Assembly: GCA_029859645.1 (NCBI GenBank)
Contig: JAOUCS010000016.1
Span: forward strand, 1 to 43,154
Reading direction: 5' to 3'
Source: Lysobacterales bacterium
Lineage (GTDB): Bacteria; Pseudomonadota; Gammaproteobacteria; Xanthomonadales; SZUA-36
Length of the DNA: 43,154 nt
The position numbers and the translations under genes were made by a program. Of this stretch, positions 1-9,109 are shown one piece after another (the stretch's first letter is position 1; every line of letters starts with the position of its first letter). The notes under the pieces are model-generated. The model was not told where the DNA came from. It ran no database searches and saw only the letters and a list, made by a program, of their open reading frames with translations.

Positions 1-833
1 GGGATGCCCTGGTTCGCTGCGTTTCATCGGTGCTCAGTCAGCAAACCCCCGTCAGGATCACGGTCACTGACAATGCATCCACCGATGACAGCATGAAACA
101 ACTGCAGAGCGCATTTGCGGGTTCTGCCCAGGTTAAGCTGATTGCCAATGATACAAACCTTGGCTTTGCGCGGGCGGTGAACGCCGCTGTCAGCCGGATC
201 GGTGAAGCCGCACGGTACCTTTTGATTCTGAATCCGGATTGCGAACTGTTGACCGGGTCGTTGCCACTGCTGGTTGCCGCGCTTGACCAGGACACCGGCG
301 CGGCGATCGCCGGTCCGGCGGTGGTTGATCGCCAGGGCCAGCCGATGAAGGGGACGATGCGTCGTTTTCCAAACCCCTGGAATGCGTTTCTGACCTTTTC
401 CGGGCTATGGCGCATGGGCCGGTTTTTTCCAGCCTTCCAGGGTGTCGATGGTTCGACCCGTTTGCCCGCGACGACGGTCGAGGCCGAAGCGGTGTCAGGC
501 GCCTGCATGCTGCTGCGGGCTGATCTTTTTCATCAAGTTAATGGACTGGATGAGTCTTATGGCCTGCATTGCGAGGACCTGGACCTGATGTTCCGGCTGC
601 GCGAAAGAGGTTATCACTGCCTGCTGGTGCCCGCGGCACAGGTCTTCCATCAGCAGGGCCTGTCCAGCAGCAGCCGGCCCGTTTGGGTGCATTGGCAGAA
701 GCATCTCGGGATGCAGCGATTTTTCCTGAAGTTTCAGGCATCCCGGCACGTGTTTCCCATGCGCTGGCTGGTGCTGGCAGGAATCTGGATTCGATTCGCC
801 CTGACCCTGCCACTTGTGTTGATCAGGAGTTGA
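1..833 (+). CDS. Glycosyltransferase family 2 (rhamnosyltransferase-like), 5' end outside the window
   Basis: Transfers a sugar from a nucleotide-sugar donor during surface polysaccharide synthesis, probably at the cytoplasmic face of the inner membrane. The reading frame is open from base 3 and enters from upstream, so the GTG at 30 is an internal valine and not the start. Visible GT-A features are the nucleotide-binding DNASTDDS stretch, the NPDC segment in place of the metal-binding DxD, a VSGACMLLRAD segment, and the catalytic-base region LHCEDLDLMFRLRERGY. The C-terminus has a hydrophobic stretch (WLVLAGIWIRFALTLPLVLI) that may anchor it to the membrane. The next gene starts 8 bases after the stop, which suggests an operon. 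Family assignment is firm; the acceptor and donor sugars cannot be read from sequence. Confidence 0.88.
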   Translation, partial: DALVRCVSSVLSQQTPVRITVTDNASTDDSMKQLQSAFAGSAQVKLIANDTNLGFARAVNAAVSRIGEAARYLLILNPDCELLTGSLPLLVAALDQDTGAAIAGPAVVDRQGQPMKGTMRRFPNPWNAFLTFSGLWRMGRFFPAFQGVDGSTRLPATTVEAEAVSGACMLLRADLFHQVNGLDESYGLHCEDLDLMFRLRERGYHCLLVPAAQVFHQQGLSSSSRPVWVHWQKHLGMQRFFLKFQASRHVFPMRWLVLAGIWIRFALTLPLVLIRS

Positions 834-841
834 GAGGCGCC

Positions 842-1729
842 ATGTCTGCAACGGTGATGGTAACGGGCGCCAGCAGCCAATTGGGCGTGTTTTTGCTACC
901 CCGATTGCAGGCCGCCGGTTTCAGCATACAGGCAATGAGTCGTAAGGTAACGGCCGGTCCGGTCAAGGTTTCAGGGGCAGTGCAATGGTGTTCAGCCGAT
1001 ACGCGCGCTGCGCCTGCGGGTGTCGATGCGCTGGTGTCCTGCGGCCCGCTTTCGCTGGCCGTGGAACTGGCCGGTCAAAGTAAGAGCATACAACGGCTGG
1101 TAGCGTTCAGCACTACCAGCGTGCTGTCCAAGGCAGATTCCGGAAACCGGGCTGAAAGTCGGCAGATGATATCCCTGCTTGCCGATGAGAAGCGCTTGCA
1201 GGCAGTCTGCAATCAACGCGGAATCAGCCTTTTACTGCTGCGCCCAACACTGATCTATGGCTGTGGCCTGGATCAGAACATCAGCCTGCTGGCCCGCTTT
1301 GGCAAGCGGTTCGGGTTTATCCCGGTGGCGGGAAAAGCCGCCGGCCTCAGGCAGCCTGTGCATGCAGACGACCTGGCCGCACTGGCTGTCAACGCATTGC
1401 TCATCGAGCCGGCCGTAGACCTGGCGAGTGCGGCTGGCGGCGGCAGCACACTGACCTACCGTGAAATGGTCCACCGGCTCGCAGCCAGCCTGCCAGGAGT
1501 TCGTCCGGTTTCGATTCCAGCCGGAGTATTTGGCGCTGTGGCCGCCCTGGCATCCCTGCTACCGGGTTTTCGCGGCGTAAACGCTGAAATGGTGCGTCGC
1601 CAGGCCACCGACCTGGTGTTCGATGACCACGCAGTCCGTGTCGCCCTGGATTATGATCCCAGGCCTTTCCGGCCCGGTCCGGCGGATTTCTCAGTTCCGG
1701 CCGAGGCCGGCAAGCTGCAGCTAGGCTGA
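842..1729 (+). CDS. NAD(P)-dependent epimerase/dehydratase, extended/atypical SDR
   Basis: A 295-residue Rossmann-fold protein, probably acting on a nucleotide sugar for the same polysaccharide as the upstream glycosyltransferase. The ATG at 842 is chosen because the protein then starts [15 protein letters not shown], placing the TGxxxxxG dinucleotide-binding loop at residues 8-15. The open frame further upstream overlaps the glycosyltransferase and is spurious. An RPTLIYG segment and a following HADDLA segment are typical of the extended SDR family. The usual YxxxK catalytic pair is not intact: the aligned region reads LADEK, keeping the lysine but not the tyrosine, so activity may be altered. 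The 3' end overlaps the convergent ettA gene by 9 bp. Confidence 0.8.
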   Translation: MSATVMVTGASSQLGVFLLPRLQAAGFSIQAMSRKVTAGPVKVSGAVQWCSADTRAAPAGVDALVSCGPLSLAVELAGQSKSIQRLVAFSTTSVLSKADSGNRAESRQMISLLADEKRLQAVCNQRGISLLLLRPTLIYGCGLDQNISLLARFGKRFGFIPVAGKAAGLRQPVHADDLAALAVNALLIEPAVDLASAAGGGSTLTYREMVHRLAASLPGVRPVSIPAGVFGAVAALASLLPGFRGVNAEMVRRQATDLVFDDHAVRVALDYDPRPFRPGPADFSVPAEAGKLQLG

Positions 1730-3394
1730 CAACGGACGATATTTGACCCGGTGCGGTGTGGCCGCGTCATCACCGATCCGTCGGCGCAGGTCAGTCTCGT
1801 ATTCCGAGTAGTTACCCTCGAACCATTCCACCTGGCTGTCACCCTCGAAGGCCAGCATGTGGGTTGCGATGCGGTCCAGAAACCAGCGGTCATGAGAGAT
1901 CACGACAGCAGAACCGGGAAACTCCAGCAGCGCTTCTTCCAGCGCCCGCAGTGTTTCAACGTCCAGGTCATTGGTCGGTTCATCGAGTAACAGCACATTG
2001 CCGCCCGAGCGCAGCAGCTTCGCCAGGTGTACCCGGTTGCGCTCGCCACCGGACAGGTCCTTGACCCGTTTTTGCTGATCGGAGCCGCGGAAATTGAAAC
2101 GCCCGACATACGCACGGGATTGAGTTTTGTAGTTGCCTACCTGGATGATCTCTTCGCCGTCCGCAATTTCTTCCCAGACGCTACGCTCACCATCAAGGCT
2201 GTCACGGCTTTGGTCTACGTAAGCCAGGTCAACGGTAGGGCCAATGGTGATACGGCCGCTGTCGGGCTTCTCCTCGCCGGTCAGCATCCGAAACAGGGTC
2301 GATTTTCCGGCTCCGTTACCACCGATCACGCCCACAATGGCCCCGGGCGGGATGCTGAAACTGAGGTCGTCAATCAGCAGGCGGTCATCAAACCCCTTGC
2401 TGAGGTTTTCAATCTCGATGACCTGGTTGCCCAGCCGGGGGCCCGGAGGAATGAATATTTCGTGGGTTTCGTTTCGCAGTTGATGGCTTTGCGAACTCAG
2501 CTCTTCGAAACGCTGCAGTCGCGCCTTGCTCTTGGCGCGACGGCCCTTGGGGTTGGAGCGAACCCACTCCAGTTCCGCCTGCATGGACCGTTGCCTGGCG
2601 CGCTCGCGCCCTTCTTCCTGCTGCAGGCGCGCTTCTTTCTGCTCCAGCCAGGAAGAGTAATTGCCTTTCCACGGGATGCCGTAACCGCGATCCAGTTCCA
2701 GGATCCATTCTGCTGCATTGTCCAGGAAGTAGCGGTCGTGCGTAATGGCGACTACCGTGCCAGGGAATTCAGTCAGGAAACGCTCCAGCCAGCCGACGGA
2801 CTCCGCATCGAGGTGGTTGGTGGGTTCGTCCAGCAGCAACATGTCCGGGCTGGACAGCAGCAACCGGCAGAGGGCAACACGCCTTCGCTCACCCCCGGAC
2901 AGGTGGCTGATCGAAGCGTCCCAGTCGGGCAGTCGCAGCGCATCCGCCGCCACTTCCAGCGTGCGTTCCAGTTCCCAACCGTTGGCATTCTCGATGGCTT
3001 CCTGCAGTTTTGCCTGCTCAGCCAGCAGGTTGTTCATCGCCTCGTCATCCATCGGCTCGGCGAACTGCATGCTGATTTCATCGAACTGCTTGAGCAGGTC
3101 GCGGACTTCACTGACCCCTTCTTCGACTACTTGGCGGACCGTTTTACTGTCATCCAGTTCAGGTTCCTGTGGCAGGTATCCAATACGCGTGCCGGGCTGC
3201 GGCCGGGCCTCTCCCTCGAAATCAGGATCAGCACCCGCCATAATACGCAGCACGGTAGATTTGCCGGCGCCATTGAGGCCCAATAATCCAATTTTCGCAC
3301 CGGGGTAGAAGGACAACGAAATGTCCTTGATGATGGTGCGGTTGGGCGGGACGATCTTGCTTACCCCGATCATTGTATAGATAAACTGGGCCAT
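1721..3394 (-). CDS. ettA: Energy-dependent translational throttle protein EttA (ABC-F)
   Basis: An ABC-F ATPase that binds the ribosomal E site and gates entry into elongation according to the ATP/ADP ratio; it is cytosolic and not a transporter. The 557 residues match the family length (about 555). Two ABC domains are present. The first has Walker A GLNGAGKS at residues 39-46, signature LSGGERRRV and Walker [12 protein letters not shown]. The second has [17 protein letters not shown] and [11 protein letters not shown]. Between them is the basic helical linker ([20 protein letters not shown]) that contacts P-site tRNA in this family. The MAQFIYTM start is typical of EttA and is preceded by a GGAA Shine-Dalgarno element. 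It is transcribed alone, divergent from glyA. Confidence 0.96.
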   Translation of the reverse strand: MAQFIYTMIGVSKIVPPNRTIIKDISLSFYPGAKIGLLGLNGAGKSTVLRIMAGADPDFEGEARPQPGTRIGYLPQEPELDDSKTVRQVVEEGVSEVRDLLKQFDEISMQFAEPMDDEAMNNLLAEQAKLQEAIENANGWELERTLEVAADALRLPDWDASISHLSGGERRRVALCRLLLSSPDMLLLDEPTNHLDAESVGWLERFLTEFPGTVVAITHDRYFLDNAAEWILELDRGYGIPWKGNYSSWLEQKEARLQQEEGRERARQRSMQAELEWVRSNPKGRRAKSKARLQRFEELSSQSHQLRNETHEIFIPPGPRLGNQVIEIENLSKGFDDRLLIDDLSFSIPPGAIVGVIGGNGAGKSTLFRMLTGEEKPDSGRITIGPTVDLAYVDQSRDSLDGERSVWEEIADGEEIIQVGNYKTQSRAYVGRFNFRGSDQQKRVKDLSGGERNRVHLAKLLRSGGNVLLLDEPTNDLDVETLRALEEALLEFPGSAVVISHDRWFLDRIATHMLAFEGDSQVEWFEGNYSEYETDLRRRIGDDAATPHRVKYRPLSA

Positions 3395-3429
3395 GGCGGA
3401 TTCCGATGCTGTGCTGATTTCCGTGGCGA

Positions 3430-3458
3430 ATTATGCGCGATGACGTGCGCCGGGTCCA
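3430..3458 (-). promoter_or_regulatory. Candidate sigma70 promoter of ettA
   Basis: On the minus strand a TGGACC -35-like hexamer (3458-3453) and a CATAAT -10 (3435-3430) are separated by 17 bp, about 35 bp upstream of the ettA start codon. The -10 matches consensus at five of six positions and the -35 at four. This is sequence resemblance only. Confidence 0.4.
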
Positions 3459-3512
3459 GAATCCCCGACCATGAAATTTCGTTCCGGCACGCCCCGTTTG
3501 CATGGTTAAAAA

Positions 3513-3521
3513 TGTTAGAAT
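3513..3521 (+). promoter_or_regulatory. Candidate extended -10 promoter of glyA
   Basis: TGTTAGAAT is an extended -10 element: TG, one base, then TAGAAT, five of six to consensus. It lies about 30 bp before the preferred glyA start at 3553. It sits downstream of the in-frame ATG at 3502, so a transcript starting near 3528 would exclude that ATG. No good -35 is seen at the usual spacing, as is common for extended -10 promoters. Confidence 0.45.
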
Positions 3522-3552
3522 TGAAAGCTTGCCACAGGACACGGGACCAGGA

Positions 3553-4809
3553 ATGTTTGACCAGACTTTTCGCATACGCGGATACGATGATGAATTGGCC
3601 GATGCCATTGACGCGGAACGCACCCGGCAGGAAGAGCATATTGAACTGATTGCGTCGGAAAACTACGCCAGCCCGCGCGTTCTGGAGGCCCAGGGCTCTG
3701 TGCTGACCAACAAGTATGCCGAAGGTTACCCTGGCAGGCGCTACTACGGAGGTTGCGAGTTTGTCGACCAGGCAGAGGAACTCGCCAGGGCGCGGGCCAA
3801 GGAACTTTTTGGCGCCAATTACGCCAATGTGCAGCCCCATTCCGGTTCGCAGGCGAACGCGGCCGTTTATCTTGCCCTGATCAATCCCGGCGACACCATC
3901 CTCGGGATGAGCCTGAATGAAGGCGGCCACCTGACGCACGGCAGCCCGGTCAACTTTTCGGGCAAACTCTTCAACGCCGTCCAGTATGGCATCAATATCG
4001 AGACCGGCATGATCGATTACGAGATCATTGCCCGTTTGGCAAAAAAACACCGCCCGAAATTGTTGATCGGCGGGTTTTCGGCATATTCCCGGGAAATAGA
4101 CTGGGCAAAGATGCGTGAGATTGCCGATTCCGTCGGCGCCTGGTTCCTGGTGGACATGGCTCACGTGGCAGGCCTGGTGGCCGCCGGTTGTTATCCCAGT
4201 CCGTTGCCGCACGCACACGTCGTCACTTCAACCACGCACAAGACCCTGCGTGGGCCTCGCGGTGGTGTAATACTTGCCAATGCAGACGAAGAAATGGTCA
4301 AGGCCCTCAACTCGGTTGTTTTCCCGGGAACGCAAGGTGGGCCGCTGATGCACGCAATCGCCGCCAAGGCTGTTGCTTTCAAAGAAGCACTGGATCCGGA
4401 TTTCAGGCTATACCAGCGTGATGTTATCGATAATGCGCGTGCGATGACGGCAGTGATCATGGAACGGGGTTACAAGATCGTCTCTGGCGGCACTGATAAC
4501 CACCTGTTCCTGGTGGACCTCATCGGCCGGGAATTTACCGGTAAGGACGCAGAGGAATCTCTGGGCCGCGCATTCATCACCGTCAACAAGAACACGGTTC
4601 CGGGGGAGCCGCGCTCACCTTTCGTCACCAGTGGCCTGCGCATGGGTACGCCAGCCGTTACCACGCGGGGTTTCACGGTTTCCGACTGCCAGGAACTGGC
4701 CGGCATCATCTGTGATGTACTCGATAACGTGGGTGTTGGCGAAGTCGAGCAGCAGGCCAAGGCGGCTGCACTCAAATTGTGTGGCAAACATCCCGTTTAT
4801 TCGGACTAG
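3553..4809 (+). CDS. glyA: Serine hydroxymethyltransferase
   Basis: A PLP enzyme that interconverts serine plus tetrahydrofolate with glycine plus 5,10-methylene-tetrahydrofolate, the main source of one-carbon units; it is a cytosolic homodimer or tetramer. From the ATG at 3553, preceded by AGGA, the protein is 418 residues, the normal length, and begins [19 protein letters not shown]. An in-frame ATG at 3502 would add 17 residues but lies upstream of the likely -10. [11 protein letters not shown] near the N-terminus, the [15 protein letters not shown] segment and the PLP-binding lysine K230 in [13 protein letters not shown] are all present. It is the first gene of a nine-gene operon, with nrdR following after 4 bp. 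Confidence 0.97.
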   Translation: MFDQTFRIRGYDDELADAIDAERTRQEEHIELIASENYASPRVLEAQGSVLTNKYAEGYPGRRYYGGCEFVDQAEELARARAKELFGANYANVQPHSGSQANAAVYLALINPGDTILGMSLNEGGHLTHGSPVNFSGKLFNAVQYGINIETGMIDYEIIARLAKKHRPKLLIGGFSAYSREIDWAKMREIADSVGAWFLVDMAHVAGLVAAGCYPSPLPHAHVVTSTTHKTLRGPRGGVILANADEEMVKALNSVVFPGTQGGPLMHAIAAKAVAFKEALDPDFRLYQRDVIDNARAMTAVIMERGYKIVSGGTDNHLFLVDLIGREFTGKDAEESLGRAFITVNKNTVPGEPRSPFVTSGLRMGTPAVTTRGFTVSDCQELAGIICDVLDNVGVGEVEQQAKAAALKLCGKHPVYSD

Positions 4810-4813
4810 CCTG

Positions 4814-5314
4814 ATGTGGTGTCCTTTTTGCAGGCATGAAAATACCCGGGTGGTGGATTCCCGGCTGACCCGCGATGGAATGCAAATCAGGCGCCGCCGC
4901 CAGTGCGAAAGTTGTGCCGCACGTTTCAATACTTACGAGGCGCCAGAGTTGAAGGCGCCGCGAATCATCAAAGCGGATGGCGCGAGGGAGGCGTTTTCCG
5001 AAGGCAAGTTACGCGAAGGCATGTTGCGGGCACTGGAGAAACGGCCCGTGGAGACCAGGGAAGTAGAGCGGACCATCCGTTCATTGCTGCGTGAGATTTC
5101 CACGGTCGAGGATTCAGAGATTCCCAGCTCATTGCTCGGCGAATGGGTGATGCGTGAATTGAGTAAGCTCGACCAGGTCGCTTACGTTCGCTTCGCATCT
5201 GTTTACAAGCGTTTCGAGGACGTCCAGGCGTTCCGTGATGTGATTGAAAGCCTCGAGCGGGATGCGCCTGGCGATGATGATAGCCGGCAGATATCGCTGC
5301 TGGACAAAAAGTGA
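4814..5314 (+). CDS. nrdR: Transcriptional repressor NrdR
   Basis: An ATP/dATP-sensing repressor of ribonucleotide reductase genes that binds NrdR boxes through an N-terminal zinc ribbon. The 166-residue product starts MWCPFCRHENTRVVDSR and shows the four zinc cysteines as CPFC and CESC (residues 3-6 and about 31-34), followed by the ATP-cone domain (RIIKADGAREAFSEGKL). The C-terminal tail after VIESLERD is slightly longer than in the about 150-residue enterobacterial form. Its ATG lies 4 bp after glyA and its stop overlaps the ribD GTG by 4 bp. The glyA-nrdR-ribD order is the normal gammaproteobacterial context. No nrd gene is in the window, so its targets are elsewhere. Confidence 0.96.
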   Translation: MWCPFCRHENTRVVDSRLTRDGMQIRRRRQCESCAARFNTYEAPELKAPRIIKADGAREAFSEGKLREGMLRALEKRPVETREVERTIRSLLREISTVEDSEIPSSLLGEWVMRELSKLDQVAYVRFASVYKRFEDVQAFRDVIESLERDAPGDDDSRQISLLDKK

Positions 5315-6399
5315 CTTTTTCAGGATTTGACCACGCATGCATGGCCCGTGCTTTCCGACTGGCGCGGCGGGGTTTGTACACGACGGACCCCAATCCCAGG
5401 GTAGGTTGCGTGATTGCTGATTCAGAACACGTCATCGGCAGTGGCTGGCACCGGCTGGCTGGCGGCCCACATGCGGAAATAGAAGCCCTGCAACAGGCAG
5501 GTCCGGCGGCTCGCGGAAACACGGCCTATATCACCCTTGAACCCTGCAGTCACCATGGACGCACAGCGCCATGTACCCAGGCATTGCTCGCTGCCGGTAT
5601 TTCCCGTGTCGTCATTGCCGGTTCAGATCCCAATCCACAGGTCAACGGTAAAGGACTGTCCCGGCTGACCGATGCCGGCGGGACGGTGGAGCATGGTCTG
5701 ATGGCGCAGGAGGCAGAGTCGCTCAACCCGGGTTTCCTGATGCGAATGAGGTCAGGGCGTCCCTGGGTACGAATCAAAATAGCTATCAGCCTGGACGGAC
5801 GAACGGCTTTGCAAAGCGGTGAAAGCCAATGGATCAGCAGCGAAGCCTCGCGCCGCGATGTCCAGCGCTGGCGAGCCCGGTCTTCGGCAATCCTCACGGG
5901 TATAGGTACGGTGCTGGCGGACAACCCCGCAATGAACGCCCGCCTGGACCGGGAGGTTTTGCAACCCGTCCGGATCATTGCTGACAGCCGCTGGCGTACG
6001 CCACCGGACTGCCGCATGCTGACAACGGAAGGAGACGTAGTGATTGCCGGCAGCGAGGACGTTCCCATTCCCCCCGCACTGGCGGCGAGCCGGGCCCGCT
6101 GCCTGCCACTGCCGGTCAGTGAGGAGGGTATTGAGCTTGCTGCGCTGCTGGCTGAGCTGTCGCAGATGGAAATCAACGAGGTCCAGGTCGAGGCGGGCTC
6201 ACGCCTGGCCGGCGCCCTGCTCAAAACGCAACTGGCGGATGAATTGCTGATCTACCAGGCACCGGTATTGCTGGGCAGCGGGGGCGCCGGGCCTTTCGAG
6301 TTTGGTCCGCTTGAATCCATGACTGAACGAACGCATTTAAAGATCCTGGAAACTTTACACATGGGTTCTGATCTGCGAATACGATTACAACCCGAATAA
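5311..6399 (+). CDS. ribD: Bifunctional riboflavin deaminase/reductase RibD
   Basis: Catalyses two consecutive riboflavin steps: deamination of the GTP-derived diaminopyrimidine, then NADPH-dependent reduction of the ribosyl side chain. The 362 residues contain an N-terminal cytidine-deaminase-like domain with zinc site H54-A-E56 and PCSHHGRTAPC (C79, C88). The C-terminal reductase domain begins around residue 150 with IKIAISLDGRTAL and SGESQWISS. The GTG at 5311 overlaps the nrdR stop (GTGA); an ATG at 5341 is a possible alternative start but would remove family-conserved N-terminal residues. Translational coupling to nrdR is likely. Confidence 0.95.
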   Translation: MTFSGFDHACMARAFRLARRGLYTTDPNPRVGCVIADSEHVIGSGWHRLAGGPHAEIEALQQAGPAARGNTAYITLEPCSHHGRTAPCTQALLAAGISRVVIAGSDPNPQVNGKGLSRLTDAGGTVEHGLMAQEAESLNPGFLMRMRSGRPWVRIKIAISLDGRTALQSGESQWISSEASRRDVQRWRARSSAILTGIGTVLADNPAMNARLDREVLQPVRIIADSRWRTPPDCRMLTTEGDVVIAGSEDVPIPPALAASRARCLPLPVSEEGIELAALLAELSQMEINEVQVEAGSRLAGALLKTQLADELLIYQAPVLLGSGGAGPFEFGPLESMTERTHLKILETLHMGSDLRIRLQPE

Positions 6400-6410
6400 A
6401 GGCATTGACC

Positions 6411-7025
6411 ATGTTTACCGGAATTGTCGAGAGTACAGGTGTTCTGCAGGAAAAAACCCCGATTGGCGGGGACTGGCGCCTGCGGTTCCAGTGCAGCGAA
6501 TTGGAATTGCAGAAAGCGCGTCCGGGTGACAGCATCTCGGTGGCAGGTGCGTGCCTGACCATGCTGGAACCGGATGAATACGGTTTCTGCGCCGATGTGT
6601 CCTCCGAGACACTCAGTCTGACCACGTTGGGGCAGTTGCAAGTGGGCCAGGCTGTAAACCTTGAACTCGCCATGGGGCTGGACGCGCGACTCGGTGGCCA
6701 CATGGTGACCGGACATGTCGACGGCAAGGCAAGATTGCTGTCGCGCCGGCAAGATGCGCGCTCAGAGCGTTTCGAATTCGAAGTGCCCGTTCACCTGTCG
6801 CGTTATATCGCCAAAAAAGGGTCTGCCTGCCTGGATGGCGTCAGTCTCACGGTCAACGAAGTCTCCGACCATTCATTTTCTGTGTGCCTGATTCCACACA
6901 CGCTCGAAGTGACGACCCTGGGCCAATTGTCGCCTGGTGACGAAGTAAACCTTGAGGTCGACCTGATTGCCAGGTATCTCGAGCGCCTGATGATGTCGGT
7001 TGAAAGCGAACAGGCCCAGGACTAG
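6411..7025 (+). CDS. ribE: Riboflavin synthase alpha subunit
   Basis: Dismutates two 6,7-dimethyl-8-ribityllumazine molecules into riboflavin and the pyrimidinedione precursor, the last step of the pathway; called ribC in E. coli and ribE elsewhere. The 204-residue protein starts at the invariant MFTGIVE motif (ATG 6411), so the in-frame TTG six bases upstream is rejected. Two lumazine-binding repeats are visible, each with its hallmark (SISVAGACLTM and GSACLDGVSLTVNEV). It lies between ribD (11 bp gap) and ribBX (3 bp gap). Confidence 0.96.
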   Translation: MFTGIVESTGVLQEKTPIGGDWRLRFQCSELELQKARPGDSISVAGACLTMLEPDEYGFCADVSSETLSLTTLGQLQVGQAVNLELAMGLDARLGGHMVTGHVDGKARLLSRRQDARSERFEFEVPVHLSRYIAKKGSACLDGVSLTVNEVSDHSFSVCLIPHTLEVTTLGQLSPGDEVNLEVDLIARYLERLMMSVESEQAQD

Positions 7026-7028
7026 ACG

Positions 7029-8171
7029 ATGACTTCAGCAACCAAATTTAACAGCATTCCGGAACTGCTCGATGAACTCAGGGCAGGTCGGATGATCGTC
7101 CTGATGGACGACGAGGAGCGCGAAAACGAGGGGGACCTCGTAATGGCGGCTTCCAAGGTACGTCCCGAAGATATCAATTTCATGGCGCGCTTCGGTAGGG
7201 GGCTGATCTGCCTGCCGCTGACGCGGGAGCGATGCAGGCAGTTGCAGTTGCCGCTGATGGTCAATGAAAACCAGGCGCGGTTTGCGACCAACTTTACCGT
7301 ATCCATCGAGGCGGCGGAGGGTATAACCACAGGCATCTCGGCCTATGACCGCGCGCACACGATTCGCACCGCGGTCCTGCCCGACGCAGAGTTTGGCGAC
7401 CTGTCCCAACCCGGTCATGTATTTCCCTTGATGTCCCAGCCGGGTGGTGTGCTGGCGCGGGCGGGGCACACGGAGGCCAGCGTCGACCTGGCCATGCTTG
7501 CAGGGCTCGAACCGGCGGCTGTGCTGGTGGAGATTCTCAACGAAGACGGCAGTATGGCGAGGCGCCCTCAGCTCGAGAAATTCGCTCGCGAGCATGGACT
7601 GAAAATCGGTACCATTGCCGATCTGATCCGCTACCGGATGGAAACCGAGAAATCGGTCGAACACGTGTCATCCCATGAAGTCAAGACGGACTTCGGACCC
7701 TTCATGCTCCATACCTACCGTGACTTGATCGAAAACCGGCTGCATCTGGCGTTGATGCGCGGACAGGTGGATCCCGCGCAGGCATTTCTCGTCCGGGTTC
7801 ACGTGCAGAATCCGCTCAGCGATGTCCTGTCTATCCACCGTTCTGATTTTGGCATGCCGCTGAGGGCGGCACTTGCGCGTATCGATGCAGAAGGCAATGG
7901 GTTGGTGCTGGTACTGGGGGGTAACAAGGACGATGAAGAGATCCTCCGGCAGATTCAGCAAAAACCGGCACCCGCGATCGAAGCCAGCGGCGACAACCGG
8001 CGCTCCCGCGAGTTGCGAACCTATGGTATCGGCGCGCAGATCATTGCGGACCTGGGTATCCGCAAAATGAAGGTCATGAGCGCACCCTGGAAGCTGACTG
8101 GGCTGGCAGGTTTCGGGTTGGAAGTGGAAGAATACATTGGGCCATCGGAAGACGGGGCATCATCAGCATGA
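7029..8171 (+). CDS. ribBX: RibBX: DHBP synthase with a degenerate GTP cyclohydrolase II domain
   Basis: The N-terminal half (about residues 1-205) is 3,4-dihydroxy-2-butanone 4-phosphate synthase, which makes the four-carbon riboflavin precursor from ribulose 5-phosphate. Its acidic signature [10 protein letters not shown] (27-36) and the HTEASVDLA segment are intact. The C-terminal half resembles GTP cyclohydrolase II in length and fold pattern, but the three zinc cysteines expected in the CxTGDxxxSxRCDC motif are N261, S272 and F274, and other motif positions are also changed. It therefore cannot be a normal zinc-dependent cyclohydrolase. Such DHBPS fusions, annotated RibBX, are known in Proteobacteria. 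A separate active ribA must exist outside the window. The stop overlaps the ribH ATG by 4 bp. Confidence 0.93.
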   Translation: MTSATKFNSIPELLDELRAGRMIVLMDDEERENEGDLVMAASKVRPEDINFMARFGRGLICLPLTRERCRQLQLPLMVNENQARFATNFTVSIEAAEGITTGISAYDRAHTIRTAVLPDAEFGDLSQPGHVFPLMSQPGGVLARAGHTEASVDLAMLAGLEPAAVLVEILNEDGSMARRPQLEKFAREHGLKIGTIADLIRYRMETEKSVEHVSSHEVKTDFGPFMLHTYRDLIENRLHLALMRGQVDPAQAFLVRVHVQNPLSDVLSIHRSDFGMPLRAALARIDAEGNGLVLVLGGNKDDEEILRQIQQKPAPAIEASGDNRRSRELRTYGIGAQIIADLGIRKMKVMSAPWKLTGLAGFGLEVEEYIGPSEDGASSA

Positions 8172-8656
8172 AAGACATCACCCCCGGCGTGCTGGGGAAA
8201 AACATGAACATCGCGGTCATCGCCGGCCGCTTCAACCGCTTTATCGTGGATGAGCTGGTTGCGGGGGCCAGGGATGCGCTGGCAAGGCAGGACATTGCGG
8301 AGTCGAGCCAGGTACTTGTGTGGGCGCCCGGCGCCTTCGAGTTACCGGTGCTGGCAAAGCAGCTGGCTTCGTCCGGTAAATACGATGCGATCATTGCTCT
8401 CGGCGCGGTGGTGCGAGGCGGGACGCCGCATTTTGATTTTGTGGCGGGTGAATGTGCGAGTGGGCTGACCCGGGTTGCCCTGGATCACGGTATTCCGGTG
8501 ACCTTTGGCGTGTTGACGACCGATACGGTCGAGCAGGCCCTGGAACGTGCTGGCACAGGCGCAGGAAACAAGGGTTTTGATGCGGCCATGACAGCGATAG
8601 AAATGGTCGAAACCCTGCGCTCGGTTAAAGCTCATTTAGAAGGTTTACCGGCCTGA
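8168..8656 (+). CDS. ribH: 6,7-dimethyl-8-ribityllumazine synthase
   Basis: Condenses the pyrimidine and four-carbon branches to lumazine and assembles into a 60-mer or pentamer. The 162-residue length is typical. Substrate-binding motifs are visible: ARF-type AGRFN at 19-23, the WAPGAFELP segment and [16 protein letters not shown] with the catalytic histidine at residue 88; [13 protein letters not shown] matches the C-terminal active-site helix. The ATG overlaps the ribBX stop (ATGA) and the stop overlaps the nusB ATG by one base, indicating coupled translation. Confidence 0.97.
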   Translation: MKDITPGVLGKNMNIAVIAGRFNRFIVDELVAGARDALARQDIAESSQVLVWAPGAFELPVLAKQLASSGKYDAIIALGAVVRGGTPHFDFVAGECASGLTRVALDHGIPVTFGVLTTDTVEQALERAGTGAGNKGFDAAMTAIEMVETLRSVKAHLEGLPA

Positions 8657-9105
8657 TGACCGATTCAAAGCGATTCGAGCCCCGCAGAAGGGCAAGGCGC
8701 CGGGCTTTACAGGCTCTGTACCAGTGGCAAATGACCGGCCAGGAACCCCGCGAGATCCTTAAGCAGTTTCAGGCCGCTCAGGATATGACGGGCGTGGACG
8801 AGGCCCACTTCGAAAATCTGCTGCTGGGCGTCAGTTCAGGTAGTGAAGCCCTGGATAATGAACTTCGCCCGTTCCTGGATCGGCCCGTGGAGCAAGTCGA
8901 CCTGATGGAGCATGTCGTGCTTCGGATCGGCGCCTTTGAAATGCTCAACTGCCCCGAATCACCGTTCAGGGTGGTGCTGGATGAGTGCGTCGACCTGGCG
9001 CACCGGTTCGGCTCGGAGCAGGGGCATGCTTTCATCAACGCGGTGCTGGACAAAGCAGCCAGAAAGTGGCGGCCTGTTGAAACAGGTAATCCAGAAGCGC
9101 CCTAG
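8656..9105 (+). CDS. nusB: Transcription antitermination factor NusB
   Basis: An RNA-binding factor that, with NusE (S10), recognises boxA and promotes antitermination of rRNA operons. The 149-residue all-helical protein begins with the basic RRRARRRALQALYQWQMTG segment typical of NusB and ends with the HAFINAVLDKAARKWR helix. ribH-nusB is a standard gammaproteobacterial pair. thiL starts 4 bp after its stop. Confidence 0.96.
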   Translation: MTDSKRFEPRRRARRRALQALYQWQMTGQEPREILKQFQAAQDMTGVDEAHFENLLLGVSSGSEALDNELRPFLDRPVEQVDLMEHVVLRIGAFEMLNCPESPFRVVLDECVDLAHRFGSEQGHAFINAVLDKAARKWRPVETGNPEAP

Positions 9106-9109
9106 CACC

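Noticed and set aside
2027-3286. Long plus-strand open frame of 419 codons opposite ettA
   Set aside because: It is a shadow of the clearly conserved ettA on the minus strand; the translation shows no recognisable motifs.
3502-3552. Upstream ATG giving a 435-residue GlyA
   Set aside because: It lies upstream of the likely -10 element and adds residues not found in the family; ATG 3553 has AGGA and gives the normal length.
6320-6410. FMN riboswitch in front of the rib genes
   Set aside because: The rib genes are tightly coupled to upstream genes and no room or RFN-element core is seen before ribD, ribE or ribBX.
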